Assembly: GCF_001742425.1 (NCBI RefSeq)
Contig: NZ_MJEH01000006.1
Span: 1 to 64,000 of the forward strand
Direction: 5' to 3'
From: Bacillus solimangrovi
GTDB lineage: Bacteria; Bacillota; Bacilli; Bacillales; Bacillaceae_N
Length of the DNA stretch: 64,000 nucleotides
Below the pieces are notes generated by a model. The model saw only the letters and a program-made list of their open reading frames with translations, searched no databases and had not been told where the DNA came from. Positions 7,961-17,166 of the stretch are shown in pieces. The translations under genes were made by a program, and so were the position numbers. How positions within the stretch are numbered: the first letter of the stretch is position 1; every line of letters begins with the position of its first letter.

Positions 7961-9508
7961 ATGGAAGGAACATTTTATACAATTATTCCACCAATCGCTG
8001 CGATCTTAATGGTAGTGTTAACAAGACGGGTATTGCTTTCACTAGGCGTTGGTATATTAGTTGGAGCATGGGTGTTAACTCAATCAATAGGTGGTACATT
8101 CTCTACCATATTTGCAAGCTTTAAAGCCGTCTTTATTTCTGATGGTGCACTAAATACATGGAATGTGTATATTTTATTGTTTTTGGTATTACTAGGTATT
8201 ATGACTGCGTTCATTACGATAAGTGGTGGTAGTCGTGCATTCGGAGAATGGGCAATGAACCGAGTGAAGACACGAGCGGGTGCTCAGCTAGTGACGGCAT
8301 TTTTAGGTATTATTATTTTTATTGATGACTATTTTAATAGTTTAGCTGTAGGGCAGGTTAGTCGGCCTCTTACAGATCGTCATCGTATTTCAAGAGCAAA
8401 GCTTGCTTATTTAATTGATTCTACATCAGCACCGATTTGTGTAATTTCGCCAGTTTCAAGCTGGGGTGCATATATTATTGCTTTAATTGGTTCGATTTTA
8501 GTAGCACATGAAGTGACAGATGTATCAGCATTTACAGCATTTATTCAAATGATTCCGATGAATTTATATGTTTTTGTAGCAATTTTACTCGTTTTTGCAA
8601 CAGCTATATTTAATATTGATCTATTTAGTATGAAGAAACACGAAAAACGTGCTATTGATACAGGTGAGGTTGTTGATTCGAGTAAGGGTGATATTCCTGG
8701 TGAATTAAAATCAGAACTTCCAATGAGTAAAGAGGGAAAAGTTACAGATCTAGTTGTCCCTATCATTTCTCTAATTATTGGTACGGTAACAGCGATGATT
8801 TACACAGGTGTCAAAGCAACTGAAGGACCTGCAACAATTTTAAGTGCTTTTGAGAATACTGATGTAGCAGCATCTCTCGTTTACGGTGGTACTTTTGGAT
8901 TAGTAGTGACACTTCTTATGTATGCAAGACATAAGATGGGAAGTAACGTTTTAAGAGCAGGTTTAGTAGAAGGTACGAAATCAATGTTACCGGCTATTTA
9001 TATTTTAATCTTCGCATGGGTAATAGTAGATATCATTGGTCAGTTAGGAACGGGAGAATATTTAGCAGAAATCGTTAAACAGTCAAACATGAATATTGCT
9101 TATCTTCCAGTTGTTCTTTTCTTATTATCTGGTGTAATGGCTTTTGCAACGGGTACATCATGGGGAACATTTGGTATTATGCTTCCAATTGCAGGAGAAA
9201 TTGCTGCTGCAACAGATATTACGTTATTGCTTCCAGCACTTTCAGCTGTTTTAGCGGGATCTGTATTTGGAGATCATTGTTCTCCAATTTCAGATACAAC
9301 AATTCTTTCATCTACTGGTGCAGGTGCGCATCATATTGATCATGTATTAACACAACTTCCGTATGCTATATTATCTGCAATCATTGCGTCAATTGGTTAC
9401 ATTGCACTTGGTTTAACAGGTAGTACACTTGTAGGTCTTGGATTCAGTGTAGCTTTATTAGTAGTAGTTGTATTCATTTTTCGTAGTACAGCTTCAAAAC
9501 CAGCATAG
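7961..9508 (+). CDS. NhaC-family Na+/H+ antiporter-like carrier, probable lysine transporter
   Basis: A 515-residue polytopic membrane protein of the NhaC ion-transporter superfamily, with about 11-13 hydrophobic segments and the family motifs IIFIDDYFNSLAVG (about residues 119-132), STSAPICVISPVSSWGAY and GSVFGDHCSPISDTT. Plain NhaC proteins exchange Na+ for H+. The upstream lysine riboswitch with terminator argues instead for lysine uptake, as proposed for other L-box NhaC carriers. ATG 7961 follows AAAGGAGTAGG. It is monocistronic, with a terminator at 9594. Substrate assignment is inference from regulation; the family itself is secure. Confidence 0.88.
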   Translation: MEGTFYTIIPPIAAILMVVLTRRVLLSLGVGILVGAWVLTQSIGGTFSTIFASFKAVFISDGALNTWNVYILLFLVLLGIMTAFITISGGSRAFGEWAMNRVKTRAGAQLVTAFLGIIIFIDDYFNSLAVGQVSRPLTDRHRISRAKLAYLIDSTSAPICVISPVSSWGAYIIALIGSILVAHEVTDVSAFTAFIQMIPMNLYVFVAILLVFATAIFNIDLFSMKKHEKRAIDTGEVVDSSKGDIPGELKSELPMSKEGKVTDLVVPIISLIIGTVTAMIYTGVKATEGPATILSAFENTDVAASLVYGGTFGLVVTLLMYARHKMGSNVLRAGLVEGTKSMLPAIYILIFAWVIVDIIGQLGTGEYLAEIVKQSNMNIAYLPVVLFLLSGVMAFATGTSWGTFGIMLPIAGEIAAATDITLLLPALSAVLAGSVFGDHCSPISDTTILSSTGAGAHHIDHVLTQLPYAILSAIIASIGYIALGLTGSTLVGLGFSVALLVVVVFIFRSTASKPA

Positions 9509-9593
9509 TACAACCTAAGTATGTTGAGGCATATTAGGGTGAAAATATAATATAATAATTTTGTGATTTTAGATGTTTAATGAATGGTTTTTG

Positions 9594-9627
9594 AGAGCAA
9601 AGAAGGAGAACTTCTTTGCTCTTTTTT
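9594..9627 (+). terminator. Terminator after the NhaC-family gene
   Basis: A 12-bp perfect stem (AGAGCAAAGAAG / CTTCTTTGCTCT) with a 5-nt loop is followed by a T run. Confidence 0.9.
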
Positions 9628-9924
9628 ATTATAAAAAAATAAGTTTATATGCTTTTATGTCGAGTTTAGTATGAAAATGGTGCTATATGGAATGTGTAAA
9701 GAATAATGAATGGTGATGCTTATATATATTGATTATCGTTTAATACCTATTAATTGACGCTCTCTAATTCATATCACGACTTATAGAGACGGATGAAGAC
9801 AATTATTGTTAGTTAGTCGATTAACTTTTATTATATTTAATACTATGGATAAGGTGATCATACAAGTTAAGAATATACTTTTATATTAAGATAATATGCT
9901 TAGGTAAATAATTTAAAGAATACT
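9628..9924. other. Intergenic stretch before the NSS transporter promoter
   Basis: About 300 bp of AT-rich DNA between the terminator of the NhaC-family gene and the promoter at 9925. No gene or clear structure is seen. Confidence 0.5.
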
Positions 9925-9956
9925 TTGACATATTGTCCTAGTGCGTCTATACTAGG
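9925..9956 (+). promoter_or_regulatory. Sigma-A promoter with a palindromic operator over the -10
   Basis: TTGACA (9925-9930) and TATACT (9948-9953) are separated by 17 bp. A perfect inverted repeat CCTAGT-N8-ACTAGG (9937-9956) covers the -10 box and part of the spacer, the position expected of a repressor site. The regulator is unknown. The leader to the start codon at 10061 is about 100 nt. Confidence 0.75.
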
Positions 9957-10060
9957 TATAGAAATTATAATTATCTGAAAACACTAAATCTTAGCAATTC
10001 TACTCTAGGTGTTTCACTACGAGAATGGGTTGTACTAATGAATTAAGGAGGGTGTCTTTT

Positions 10061-11575
10061 ATGGAAAATCGTCCACAATGGGGGACACGTGCCGGGTTTA
10101 TATTAGCGGCAGTAGGTTCAGCGGTAGGTCTAGGTAACATTTGGCGTTTCCCAGCGACGGCGTATGAGAATGGTGGAGGTGCTTTCTTCTTACCTTATCT
10201 TATCGCGTTATTAACAGCTGGTATTCCACTATTAGTTTTGGAATTTACGATTGGTCATAAGTATCGTGGGTCAGCACCATTATCTTATGCTCGAATGAAT
10301 AAGAAGACAGAATGGATGGGATGGTGGCAAGTTGCCATATCATTTGTCATTTCTACTTATTATTCAGTAATTATTGCTTGGGCTGTAATGTATAGTATCT
10401 TCTCTTTCGATTTGAAATGGGGTAGTGATACTGAATCGTTCTTATATAATGATTATTTAAAATTAACGGTTGATGCTGGTCAAACAGGTTCTATCGTACC
10501 TAGTGTATTCATTCCACTTATTATTGTGTGGATTATTGTATTAGGTGTCTTAACTAAAGGTGTTAAAAAAGGTATTGAAGTTGCAAATAAAATTTTCATT
10601 CCATTATTAGTGGTATTATTCTTATTTGTATGTATTCGTGCGGTAACATTAGAGGGTGCTGCATTAGGCCTAGATGCATTCTTCAAACCAAATTGGTCAT
10701 TGATGTCTGACCCTAAAGTATGGGTAGCGGCATATGGACAAATTTTCTTTAGTTTATCAATTGCATTTGCAATTATGGTTACGTACTCAAGTTATCTTCC
10801 AAAGAAATCAGATATTACGAACAATGCATTTATTACAGGTTTCGCAAACTCATCTTTTGAGCTTCTTGCTGGTATTGGTGTATTCAGTGCATTAGGATTT
10901 ATGGCTACACAACAAGGCTTAGGAGTAGAAGAGGTTGTTGCTGGTGGAGTTGGGTTAGCATTTGTTGTTTTCCCACAAATCATTAATGAATTCCCTGCAT
11001 TAAATGGTCTGTTTGGATTCTTATTCTTCGGTTCATTAGTGCTTGCTGGATTATCGTCACTAATCTCAATTGTTGAAACTTTCGTTGCTGGTGTACAAGA
11101 TAAATTCAATATTTCTCGTACAAAATCAGTACTTATCGGTGGAGGACTTTCAGCATTAGTTTCAATCTTGTTTGCGACGCAAGGTGGATTATTATTCCTT
11201 GATGTAGCTGACTACTTCATTAATAACTTCGGTATTGCATTAGCTGGATTAATTGAAGTTATTGCTGTAGCTTGGGTTTTACGTAATATGAAAGATTTGA
11301 AAGACCATGCAAATGGCGTTTCAGATATTCGTTTAGGCTCTTGGTGGACTATTTGTTTAAGTGTTATTACACCTGTTGTTTTAGGATTCATGATGATTCG
11401 CTTATTCATTGAAAATATTAAAGAACCTTATGGTGGATATCCAATGCAATTTGTTGTTTCGTACGGCTGGATAGTAGCAGCATTTGCTATTTTGATAGGC
11501 TTTGTTTTCTCAATGAAAAAGTGGAAGGCAGATACACTTGAAATTCCTACTGATAACAAGGAGGTATCGAGCTAA
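10061..11575 (+). CDS. Sodium-dependent NSS-family transporter (MetP-like large subunit)
   Basis: A 504-residue protein of the neurotransmitter:sodium symporter family. The N-terminal signature WGTRAGFILAAVGSAVGLGN followed by IWRFP (residues 6-30) forms the sodium- and substrate-binding start of TM1, and 11-12 hydrophobic segments follow. ATG 10061 is preceded by AAGGAGGG; an upstream in-frame ATG at 10025 lacks this. The stop codon overlaps the start of a 33-residue hydrophobic protein of the MetS type, which is the arrangement of two-component NSS importers such as MetPS of Corynebacterium glutamicum (methionine and alanine). The substrate here is therefore probably an amino acid, but which one is not shown; no SAM riboswitch is present upstream. 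Confidence 0.9.
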   Translation: MENRPQWGTRAGFILAAVGSAVGLGNIWRFPATAYENGGGAFFLPYLIALLTAGIPLLVLEFTIGHKYRGSAPLSYARMNKKTEWMGWWQVAISFVISTYYSVIIAWAVMYSIFSFDLKWGSDTESFLYNDYLKLTVDAGQTGSIVPSVFIPLIIVWIIVLGVLTKGVKKGIEVANKIFIPLLVVLFLFVCIRAVTLEGAALGLDAFFKPNWSLMSDPKVWVAAYGQIFFSLSIAFAIMVTYSSYLPKKSDITNNAFITGFANSSFELLAGIGVFSALGFMATQQGLGVEEVVAGGVGLAFVVFPQIINEFPALNGLFGFLFFGSLVLAGLSSLISIVETFVAGVQDKFNISRTKSVLIGGGLSALVSILFATQGGLLFLDVADYFINNFGIALAGLIEVIAVAWVLRNMKDLKDHANGVSDIRLGSWWTICLSVITPVVLGFMMIRLFIENIKEPYGGYPMQFVVSYGWIVAAFAILIGFVFSMKKWKADTLEIPTDNKEVSS

Positions 11576-11676
11576 TGAGCATGGGAGCACTTTTTATGAT
11601 GGTTATCGGTATCATTGTATTATGGGGAGGATTTTTTGCTAGCGTATTAAACGCGGTGAAAAAATCAAAATCTTAA
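11575..11676 (+). CDS. metS: MetS-like small subunit of NSS transporter
   Basis: A 33-residue single-membrane-span protein, reading MSMGALFMMVIGIIVLWGG and ending AVKKSKS. The ATG overlaps the TAA of the transporter gene (TAATG), and AAGGAGG lies at 11558-11564 inside the transporter's last codons, so the two are translationally coupled. Very short hydrophobic proteins with a GGF-type motif and a basic tail, located just after NSS genes, are the MetS family, shown in C. glutamicum to be needed for methionine/alanine uptake. The family match is good in size, topology and position. Confidence 0.85.
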   Translation: MSMGALFMMVIGIIVLWGGFFASVLNAVKKSKS

Positions 11677-11682
11677 AAATAA

Positions 11683-11728
11683 AAAGACTGATTTAACATT
11701 GAGTAACTAATGTTAAATCAGTCTTTTT
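11683..11728. terminator. Bidirectional terminator between metS and lytH
   Basis: A 16-bp stem (AGACTGATTTAACATT at 11685-11700 with its complement at 11709-11724) is bounded by A and T runs, so it can serve both convergent genes. Confidence 0.92.
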
Positions 11729-11730
11729 TC

Positions 11731-12714
11731 TTATTTCTTCTTACGTTCAATACGTTCTTTTCTTTCCCAAGCTCTTAAGTATGGATATGGATCAAAAGAC
11801 CATTCAGTTATACCGTTATCTTTGTACATACCGTAATGAAGATGTGGGGGGAACTTTCCTTGTGTTCCAGGTGGACCATAACCAGAACTACCGACATACC
11901 CAATGATCGTGCCTGGTTCTACAATTGACCCAACGTCTATTCCTTTTTCAAATCCTCTTAAATGAGCGAGATAATGATATACATTATTAATGTCTCGAAT
12001 ACCTATTCTCCAACCTCCATATTCATTCCAACCTTTCATTTCTACAAAACCATAACCTGTTGCTTTTACAGGTACACCATAACCTGCAAACAGATCTGTT
12101 CCTTCGTGAATTCGTAATCCTCCCCACCCACGACGATCTCCCCAAGTACTTCGATAACTGTAATTTGCATGTAAAGGAAGTGGGAATGCATGTTTATCAA
12201 GGTTCACGCCGTACTTTTCATATATACGAGCGTAATTCATTATGAAATTTACCGTTTTATCTCTTTTATAATAATCCCATAAGGCTATTTTAAGGTTTTC
12301 CTTGTCCGTTCCATAAGAAGATAAGTACATAGCCATTGTATAAATAACATCTTCGTCATTTGTTCGATCTGCTTTACCATCACCATTTCCATCTAATCCA
12401 ATGCCATTGAAGATTTCAATCGACAATGGATCGTTGTCAATTATATCTGGATTTAATGGACCTACCCATTGTTGAGGTGAAAAATAAATACCAATTAATG
12501 TTTCAGTGTCTGGTAGGTCCTTTCTAGCATTACGTATGTTACGTTCGTATTGATCAACCGCCGCAAAATAATACCATGGAATTTGTGTGATTGTTTCCAT
12601 TTTACTATATAAGTGTTGTCGCCCCTCATAGTCTGTTGTTGCTGAAACTGTCAGCGGTACACTGTAGATAACAAATACGATAAGACATATAGCTATTTTC
12701 TTCACAGACCACAT
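11731..12714 (-). CDS. lytH: M23 family peptidase LytH (YunA-like), spore peptidoglycan
   Basis: A 327-residue secreted protein with an N-terminal signal sequence (about residues 1-25, ending near TVSATTDY). The C-terminal LytM-type zinc metallopeptidase domain has the ligands in HEGTDLFAG (about residues 203-211) and HLHYGMY (about residues 292-298). Length matches B. subtilis LytH (about 326), which makes the single L-alanine side chains of the spore cortex during sporulation. It is divergent from lipA, and the start follows AAGGAGGATGTGG on the minus strand. In B. subtilis it is expressed late in the mother cell; I did not identify that promoter here. Confidence 0.87.
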   Translation of the reverse strand: MWSVKKIAICLIVFVIYSVPLTVSATTDYEGRQHLYSKMETITQIPWYYFAAVDQYERNIRNARKDLPDTETLIGIYFSPQQWVGPLNPDIIDNDPLSIEIFNGIGLDGNGDGKADRTNDEDVIYTMAMYLSSYGTDKENLKIALWDYYKRDKTVNFIMNYARIYEKYGVNLDKHAFPLPLHANYSYRSTWGDRRGWGGLRIHEGTDLFAGYGVPVKATGYGFVEMKGWNEYGGWRIGIRDINNVYHYLAHLRGFEKGIDVGSIVEPGTIIGYVGSSGYGPPGTQGKFPPHLHYGMYKDNGITEWSFDPYPYLRAWERKERIERKKK

Positions 12715-12967
12715 CCTCCTTTGAAGTCTATTTAAGAATTAGTGTTTGTCTTATCGCTATAATTCATATGTGGAAAAAATAGGTGATGAGTTCGTTTGAA
12801 GGAAAAATGTCTACAGTAGAAACACTTAGTTGGAAACAGCTACGAGGATATGTTAAAGTGATGTTGTAGTTTGTAAACAGTCAAAGATAAATATTTATAA
12901 ATAGAAATAAATTTTTTCACGAATTATGTGTTTGAAATACAACATAGATAGAGATGGAGTGACCTGT

Positions 12968-13849
12968 ATGGCAAAGAGTGAAGAGCATATCAGAAAGCCC
13001 GATTGGCTTAAGATTAAGTTAAATACAAATAAAAACTACAACGGTCTTAAGAAGATGATGAGAGAAAAAAGTCTACATACAGTATGTGAAGAGGCAAAAT
13101 GCCCTAACATTCACGAGTGTTGGGGTGAAAGGAAAACTGCTACATTCATGATCTTAGGTGATGTTTGTACGCGTGCCTGTCGCTTCTGTGCTGTTAAGAC
13201 TGGTCTTCCGAGTGAACTTGATTGGCAAGAACCAGAACGTGTAGCAGCTTCGGTTAAATTAATGAAATTGAAGCATGTTGTTGTTACAGCTGTTGCAAGA
13301 GATGACTTAAAAGATGGTGGAGCTACTGTATTTGCAGAGACAGTACGTAAAATCCGTGAATTTTCTCCGAATACATCAATTGAAGTTTTGCCTTCAGATA
13401 TGAGTGGAGATGAAGAAAATCTACGTATCTTAATGGATGCAGGTCCAAGTATTATGAATCATAATATTGAAACGGTGCGCCGCTTAACTCCGAGAGTTCG
13501 TGCACGTGCAAAATATGATCGTACATTAGAATTTTTACGTCGAGCAAAAGAAATGAATTCAGAAATTCCAACTAAATCGAGTCTAATGATTGGTTTGGGT
13601 GAAACAATGGAAGAGATTATTGAAACAATGGACGATCTTCGCGCAAATAATGTAGATATTATTACAATTGGACAATATCTACAACCTACAAAAAAACACT
13701 TGAAGGTTCAAAAATACTATCATCCAGACGAGTTTGCTGAGTTGAAGGAAATTGCAATGAGTAAAGGGTTTAGCCATTGTGAAGCAGGACCGCTTGTTCG
13801 TTCTTCTTATCATGCTGATGAGCAAGTAAATGCAGCAAAACAAAAATAA
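12968..13849 (+). CDS. lipA: Lipoyl synthase LipA
   Basis: A 293-residue radical SAM enzyme that inserts two sulfur atoms into protein-bound octanoyl groups to make lipoyl cofactor for 2-oxoacid dehydrogenases and the glycine cleavage system. Both iron-sulfur cluster motifs are present: the auxiliary [12 protein letters not shown] and the radical-SAM CTRACRFC near the N terminus. The C-terminal RSSY motif ([10 protein letters not shown]) that ligates the auxiliary cluster is intact. ATG 12968 follows GGAGTGA; the frame upstream to 12926 has no good ribosome binding site. Position next to lytH matches B. subtilis, where lipA is yutB. Confidence 0.95.
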   Translation: MAKSEEHIRKPDWLKIKLNTNKNYNGLKKMMREKSLHTVCEEAKCPNIHECWGERKTATFMILGDVCTRACRFCAVKTGLPSELDWQEPERVAASVKLMKLKHVVVTAVARDDLKDGGATVFAETVRKIREFSPNTSIEVLPSDMSGDEENLRILMDAGPSIMNHNIETVRRLTPRVRARAKYDRTLEFLRRAKEMNSEIPTKSSLMIGLGETMEEIIETMDDLRANNVDIITIGQYLQPTKKHLKVQKYYHPDEFAELKEIAMSKGFSHCEAGPLVRSSYHADEQVNAAKQK

Positions 13850-13852
13850 TGT

Positions 13853-13897
13853 AAAAAGCCGTCATCTACATAGGTTTCTTGTAGAGCGGCTTTTTTG
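13853..13897. terminator. Terminator between lipA and the sporulation lipoprotein gene
   Basis: The stem AAAAAGCC..TCTACA with TTGTAGA..GGCTTTTTT has one small internal mismatch. A and T runs on both sides suit the two convergent genes. Confidence 0.88.
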
Positions 13898-13905
13898 GTT
13901 AACAA

Positions 13906-14550
13906 TTATTTGTTCATATCTTCATCTAAACCTTCATTGACCTCTCCTTGCATTTCACCATTTTCATTTTCTCCCGTACTCATTTTTTTACCTTGAGGAG
14001 ACTTTAACATTTGCTTAATCATGTCATCGATGTTGTACTCAACATTGTCTGTATACACATTCATGCCAGAATAACGCTCAATTTCGTCTAATTTTTTAAC
14101 ATCATCTGATACGTACACGTGATAATACCGTGGTACGACAGATAAAGCTGTTTTTTTAACTTGATCCGCTGTTTCATTGCGATCCTGAGAATCGGTTTGA
14201 TAAGCGATTAACACTTCTTCATCAGTAACCAAAGTTGCAACATCATTCACATTTGGAATCTGTGTAGCCATTTTACTAATCATGCTTGCAACTTGCTCAC
14301 GGTTAAGGATGGGAAGATCATTATTATCTATTCGATTATCTGATGCCATCTTCTTCTGGTATCGGACGAAACCGTATTGTGTGGCAGTTGAATCTGCATT
14401 ACCCATTTGGGTATTATAACCTTCGTTGTAATTACTCATGTTCATTGTGTTATTATTCCCATAGGCACCTTCATTTACCTCATTACCAGCTTGACAACCA
14501 CTGAGGAACAGCGTACCCAAAAGACCAACAGTCATTAATGATTTATTCAT
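13906..14550 (-). CDS. yutC: YhcN/YlaJ family sporulation lipoprotein (YutC position)
   Basis: A 214-residue lipoprotein. The signal peptide ends in the lipobox LSGC with the lipidated cysteine at residue 19. An N/G/M-rich linker follows, then the YhcN/YlaJ domain (about residues 75-175) with VASMISKMATQIPNVNDVAT and YHVYVSDDVKKLDEIERYSG. The C terminus is acidic. Members are made during sporulation and found in the spore inner membrane or coat region; the molecular role is unknown. The start at 14550 follows GGAGGTGC; an upstream in-frame start lies within or before that site. Its location between lipA and yutD matches B. subtilis yutC, though it is longer (YutC is about 144). Confidence 0.82.
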   Translation of the reverse strand: MNKSLMTVGLLGTLFLSGCQAGNEVNEGAYGNNNTMNMSNYNEGYNTQMGNADSTATQYGFVRYQKKMASDNRIDNNDLPILNREQVASMISKMATQIPNVNDVATLVTDEEVLIAYQTDSQDRNETADQVKKTALSVVPRYYHVYVSDDVKKLDEIERYSGMNVYTDNVEYNIDDMIKQMLKSPQGKKMSTGENENGEMQGEVNEGLDEDMNK

Positions 14551-14677
14551 CTTATGCACCTCCTCGATTATTAGCTTGACCAAATTATTTTAGTTAATAA
14601 GTAGTAATTGCTGGACATAGACAAGTATATGAAAACCTGCATTTTATGATAAAATGTAAAAAAGTAGAGGTGAGTAT

Positions 14678-14956
14678 ATGAACATTCAAGTGGAAGGTAT
14701 TACATACGAAATTATTGAAGATGTAAAAAATGGATTCAACGAAGAAGCATTCAAAGACAGATATAGTGAAATATTACATAGATATGATTATATTGTAGGC
14801 GATTGGGGTTACAATCAGCTTCGCTTACGTGGTTTTTTTGATGACCAAAATCAACGATCTACTTATGATACGAAAATTAGCACTCTTTCTGAATGGCTGT
14901 ATGAATATTGTAATTTCGGGTGTGCGTATTTTGTATTGAGAAAAATTCGTAAATAA
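14678..14956 (+). CDS. yutD: YutD family protein (DUF1027)
   Basis: A 92-residue soluble protein with the YutD family features YDYIVGDWGYNQLRLRGFF and a C-terminal CNFGCAYFVLRK, whose two cysteines are spaced C-x3-C. Function is unknown. The ATG follows AGAGGTGAG. A stem-loop terminator overlaps the stop. Gene order lipA-yutC-yutD agrees with B. subtilis. Confidence 0.88.
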   Translation: MNIQVEGITYEIIEDVKNGFNEEAFKDRYSEILHRYDYIVGDWGYNQLRLRGFFDDQNQRSTYDTKISTLSEWLYEYCNFGCAYFVLRKIRK

Positions 14957-14983
14957 AGTCACACTTAATTGTGCGACTTTATC
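14955..14983 (+). terminator. Terminator after yutD
   Basis: AAAGTCACAC pairs with GTGCGACTTT across a 6-nt loop, with one mismatch; the T run is short. Confidence 0.7.
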
Positions 14984-15057
14984 ATTAGTTCGTTGATGTT
15001 ATTGCGTAGTTCATAAGGTTTGAGTGTGGGCGAAATGTACCTCTTCGGTATGCAACA

Positions 15058-15342
15058 TTATTTACCGGTATATGGACTCTCTTCGTTTTTATTCGGGTCA
15101 TCGTGTGTAGGGTGCGCACCGGGAAACTTTCTTTCAAGGTTTTGGTGTAGTGATTTGAATTCATAGTTAAAGGCACTATAATAACGTTGACCTTCTTTCC
15201 ATGAAGAGCTTTTGTTAATTACCGGTGTTTCCTTATTTCTAGGTGCGCCGTAAGGCCCCTCTGGGAGCTGTTCAGGTGTTAAAAAGTTACGTTGAGTTTC
15301 AACGTTAGAAAAATCGGAATATTGAGCTTTCTCTTTTTTCAT
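15058..15342 (-). CDS. Conserved small Bacillaceae protein of unknown function
   Basis: A 94-residue hydrophilic protein with no membrane segment or signal. The composition is striking: YSDFSNVETQRNFLTPEQLP, then EGPYGAPRNKETPV, and a C-terminal GAHPTHDDPNKN. I recall close relatives in many Bacillus genomes annotated only as cytosolic or hypothetical protein. ATG at 15342 is preferred, with AAGGAGG about 11 nt upstream; an earlier GTG would overlap that site. It is followed on the same strand by nothing but the yutD terminator region, and is preceded by the DUF3055 gene. Confidence 0.72.
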   Translation of the reverse strand: MKKEKAQYSDFSNVETQRNFLTPEQLPEGPYGAPRNKETPVINKSSSWKEGQRYYSAFNYEFKSLHQNLERKFPGAHPTHDDPNKNEESPYTGK

Positions 15343-15407
15343 AAGAAAAAGCACCTCCTTAAACAGTATAATTACCGTAGGAAGTGCTTTTCATGTAGAA
15401 AATAAAA

Positions 15408-15677
15408 TTAACCTGTAATTCCTTTTAAAAATTCTTTTAGCTCTTCAGCATCCTCTTCATTCATGTTGTATGCGTGCTCAAGATAGCCCTCTTCATTTAA
15501 ATCATCAGGACCAATAATTGCAAATCGCCCACTTTGAATATCTAAAACGAGCTGCTTTCCATAATAACGACTCGTTTTAACGATAGCTAAGTCAAAGCGT
15601 TGATTCTCACCCATAAAGCTTATGAAACGTGTATCAGAGTTTTCTTTCTCATCATATAAGAAAAAACGTTCAGACAT
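15408..15677 (-). CDS. DUF3055 family protein
   Basis: An 89-residue soluble protein: the start SERFFLYDEKENSDTRFISF, then GRFAIIGPDDLNEEGYLEHA, with an acidic C-terminal helix. This is the pattern of the DUF3055 family of Bacillales, function unknown. The start at 15677 follows GAAAGGAG on the minus strand. It lies 48 bp after glpX on the same strand and is probably co-transcribed with it. Confidence 0.82.
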   Translation of the reverse strand: MSERFFLYDEKENSDTRFISFMGENQRFDLAIVKTSRYYGKQLVLDIQSGRFAIIGPDDLNEEGYLEHAYNMNEEDAEELKEFLKGITG

Positions 15678-15725
15678 GTTTATACTCCTTTCTTTTATAT
15701 TTTGCACATAAATTTGTCCGTAGGA

Positions 15726-16697
15726 TTAATCTTCCGTTCGTAAGTGAGGTTTATTGTTCAAGTGATGGTGAGTCTTAATGTAACGAACAGTACCAGTTTT
15801 TGCACGCATAACGATAGAATCAGTTTCAGCAAGGTCACCACCTAGGAAGCGGACACCGTTAACTAGTTCTCCAGCAGAAACCCCAGTTGCAGCGAAAATT
15901 GCATCATCACCACCAACTAAGTCGTTAAGCGTCAATAGTTGACGAGGGTCTTCAAGTCCCATTTTCTTACACCGTTCGACTTCACTTTCATTATAAGGAA
16001 CAAGACGAGCTTGCATATCTCCACGTAGCGCCTTAATTGCCGCAGCAGAAATAACACCTTCTGGTGCACCACCAGTTCCAATGAAAAGATCGATCCCTGT
16101 TTGAGGTAAAGCTGTTGCAATCGCAGCACCTACATCCCCATCTTCAAATAATTTAACACGAGCTCCTTTAGCTCGAATGCGTTCAATAAGATCGGCATGA
16201 CGATCACGTTCTTGTATAATAACGGTTAAGTCATGAACACGTTTGTTATTGGCTTCTGCGACAATATCAATTGTTTTTTCAATTGGATCATCTAATGAGA
16301 TTTTTCCAGCTGCGTTTTTTCCTACAGCTATTTTTTGCATATACATATCAGGCGCATGTAAAAGATTGCCACGATCAGCAATCGCTATTACAGCTAATGC
16401 ATTTTGGTGACCTTTTGCTACAATATTGGTACCTTCTAGTGGATCAACTGCTATATCGACAGCAGGTCCATTTTTTGTGCCCAATTCCTCACCAATATAA
16501 AGCATAGGTGCTTCGTCTAATTCACCTTCACCAATAACAACTGTTCCATCCATGCTAACCGAATCAAACATCGTGCGCATTGCCGTTGTAGCAGCATCAT
16601 CAGCTTCATTCTTTTTTCCACGACCGAGCCATTGAGCAGATGCGATGGCTGCTGCCTCTGTTACCCGTACAAGTTCAAGTGCTAGTTCTCTTTCCAA
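15726..16697 (-). CDS. glpX: Class II fructose-1,6-bisphosphatase GlpX
   Basis: A 323-residue enzyme of gluconeogenesis that removes the 1-phosphate of fructose 1,6-bisphosphate in a metal-dependent, lithium-sensitive reaction. Family motifs are present: [15 protein letters not shown] (about residues 25-39), [11 protein letters not shown] and the metal/phosphate motif DPLEGTN (about residue 84). The start is taken as TTG at 16697, 6 nt after GGAGGAG; a TTG 15 nt earlier would overlap that ribosome binding site. B. subtilis has a GlpX homologue (YwjI) elsewhere in its chromosome, so its presence here between yutD and yutE is a difference in gene order. Confidence 0.9.
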   Translation of the reverse strand: MERELALELVRVTEAAAIASAQWLGRGKKNEADDAATTAMRTMFDSVSMDGTVVIGEGELDEAPMLYIGEELGTKNGPAVDIAVDPLEGTNIVAKGHQNALAVIAIADRGNLLHAPDMYMQKIAVGKNAAGKISLDDPIEKTIDIVAEANNKRVHDLTVIIQERDRHADLIERIRAKGARVKLFEDGDVGAAIATALPQTGIDLFIGTGGAPEGVISAAAIKALRGDMQARLVPYNESEVERCKKMGLEDPRQLLTLNDLVGGDDAIFAATGVSAGELVNGVRFLGGDLAETDSIVMRAKTGTVRYIKTHHHLNNKPHLRTED

Positions 16698-17166
16698 GTT
16701 CGTCTCCTCCAATACCTCGTCTTTCCCTTATATAAGATAATGTCTACAATTGTAAGAAAATAGGGAGATTTCTGATGTTGATGAAACGGCCTATTTTTAG
16801 AAAGTAGCCTCATTATTAGTAAATCATTTTAAAGGGGATAGGTCGGTTTTCTTTTTTAATCACTACTATCATAGCAAAGCATTTATAAAAAAGGAAAAGC
16901 TTTCGGAGAGGTTAGACATCTTTATGGACAAAAATATAAGATAAGAAAGTGTAAATTGTGAAGCTATTTAGTTATGAATATCCTTCAGATCAGGTAATCG
17001 GTTTATTGATACTAATAAGGTAAGCTTTACTTTATTGCAAGTTGATATAAACTGTTTTTTCTAATTTTGTCCGCTTTGTGATTTTTTTAATCTCTATATA
17101 CTATCTATGCTAAAATAGAACAGGCATATAGATGGAAAATGCGTTAGAAATATGAGGGGTGACAGA
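16698..17166. other. Divergent intergenic region glpX-yutE
   Basis: About 470 bp between divergent genes. It must hold both promoters. A possible -10 TATGCTAAAATAG-type stretch lies near 17107-17119 for yutE, but no convincing paired -35 was identified. No small gene was seen. Confidence 0.4.
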
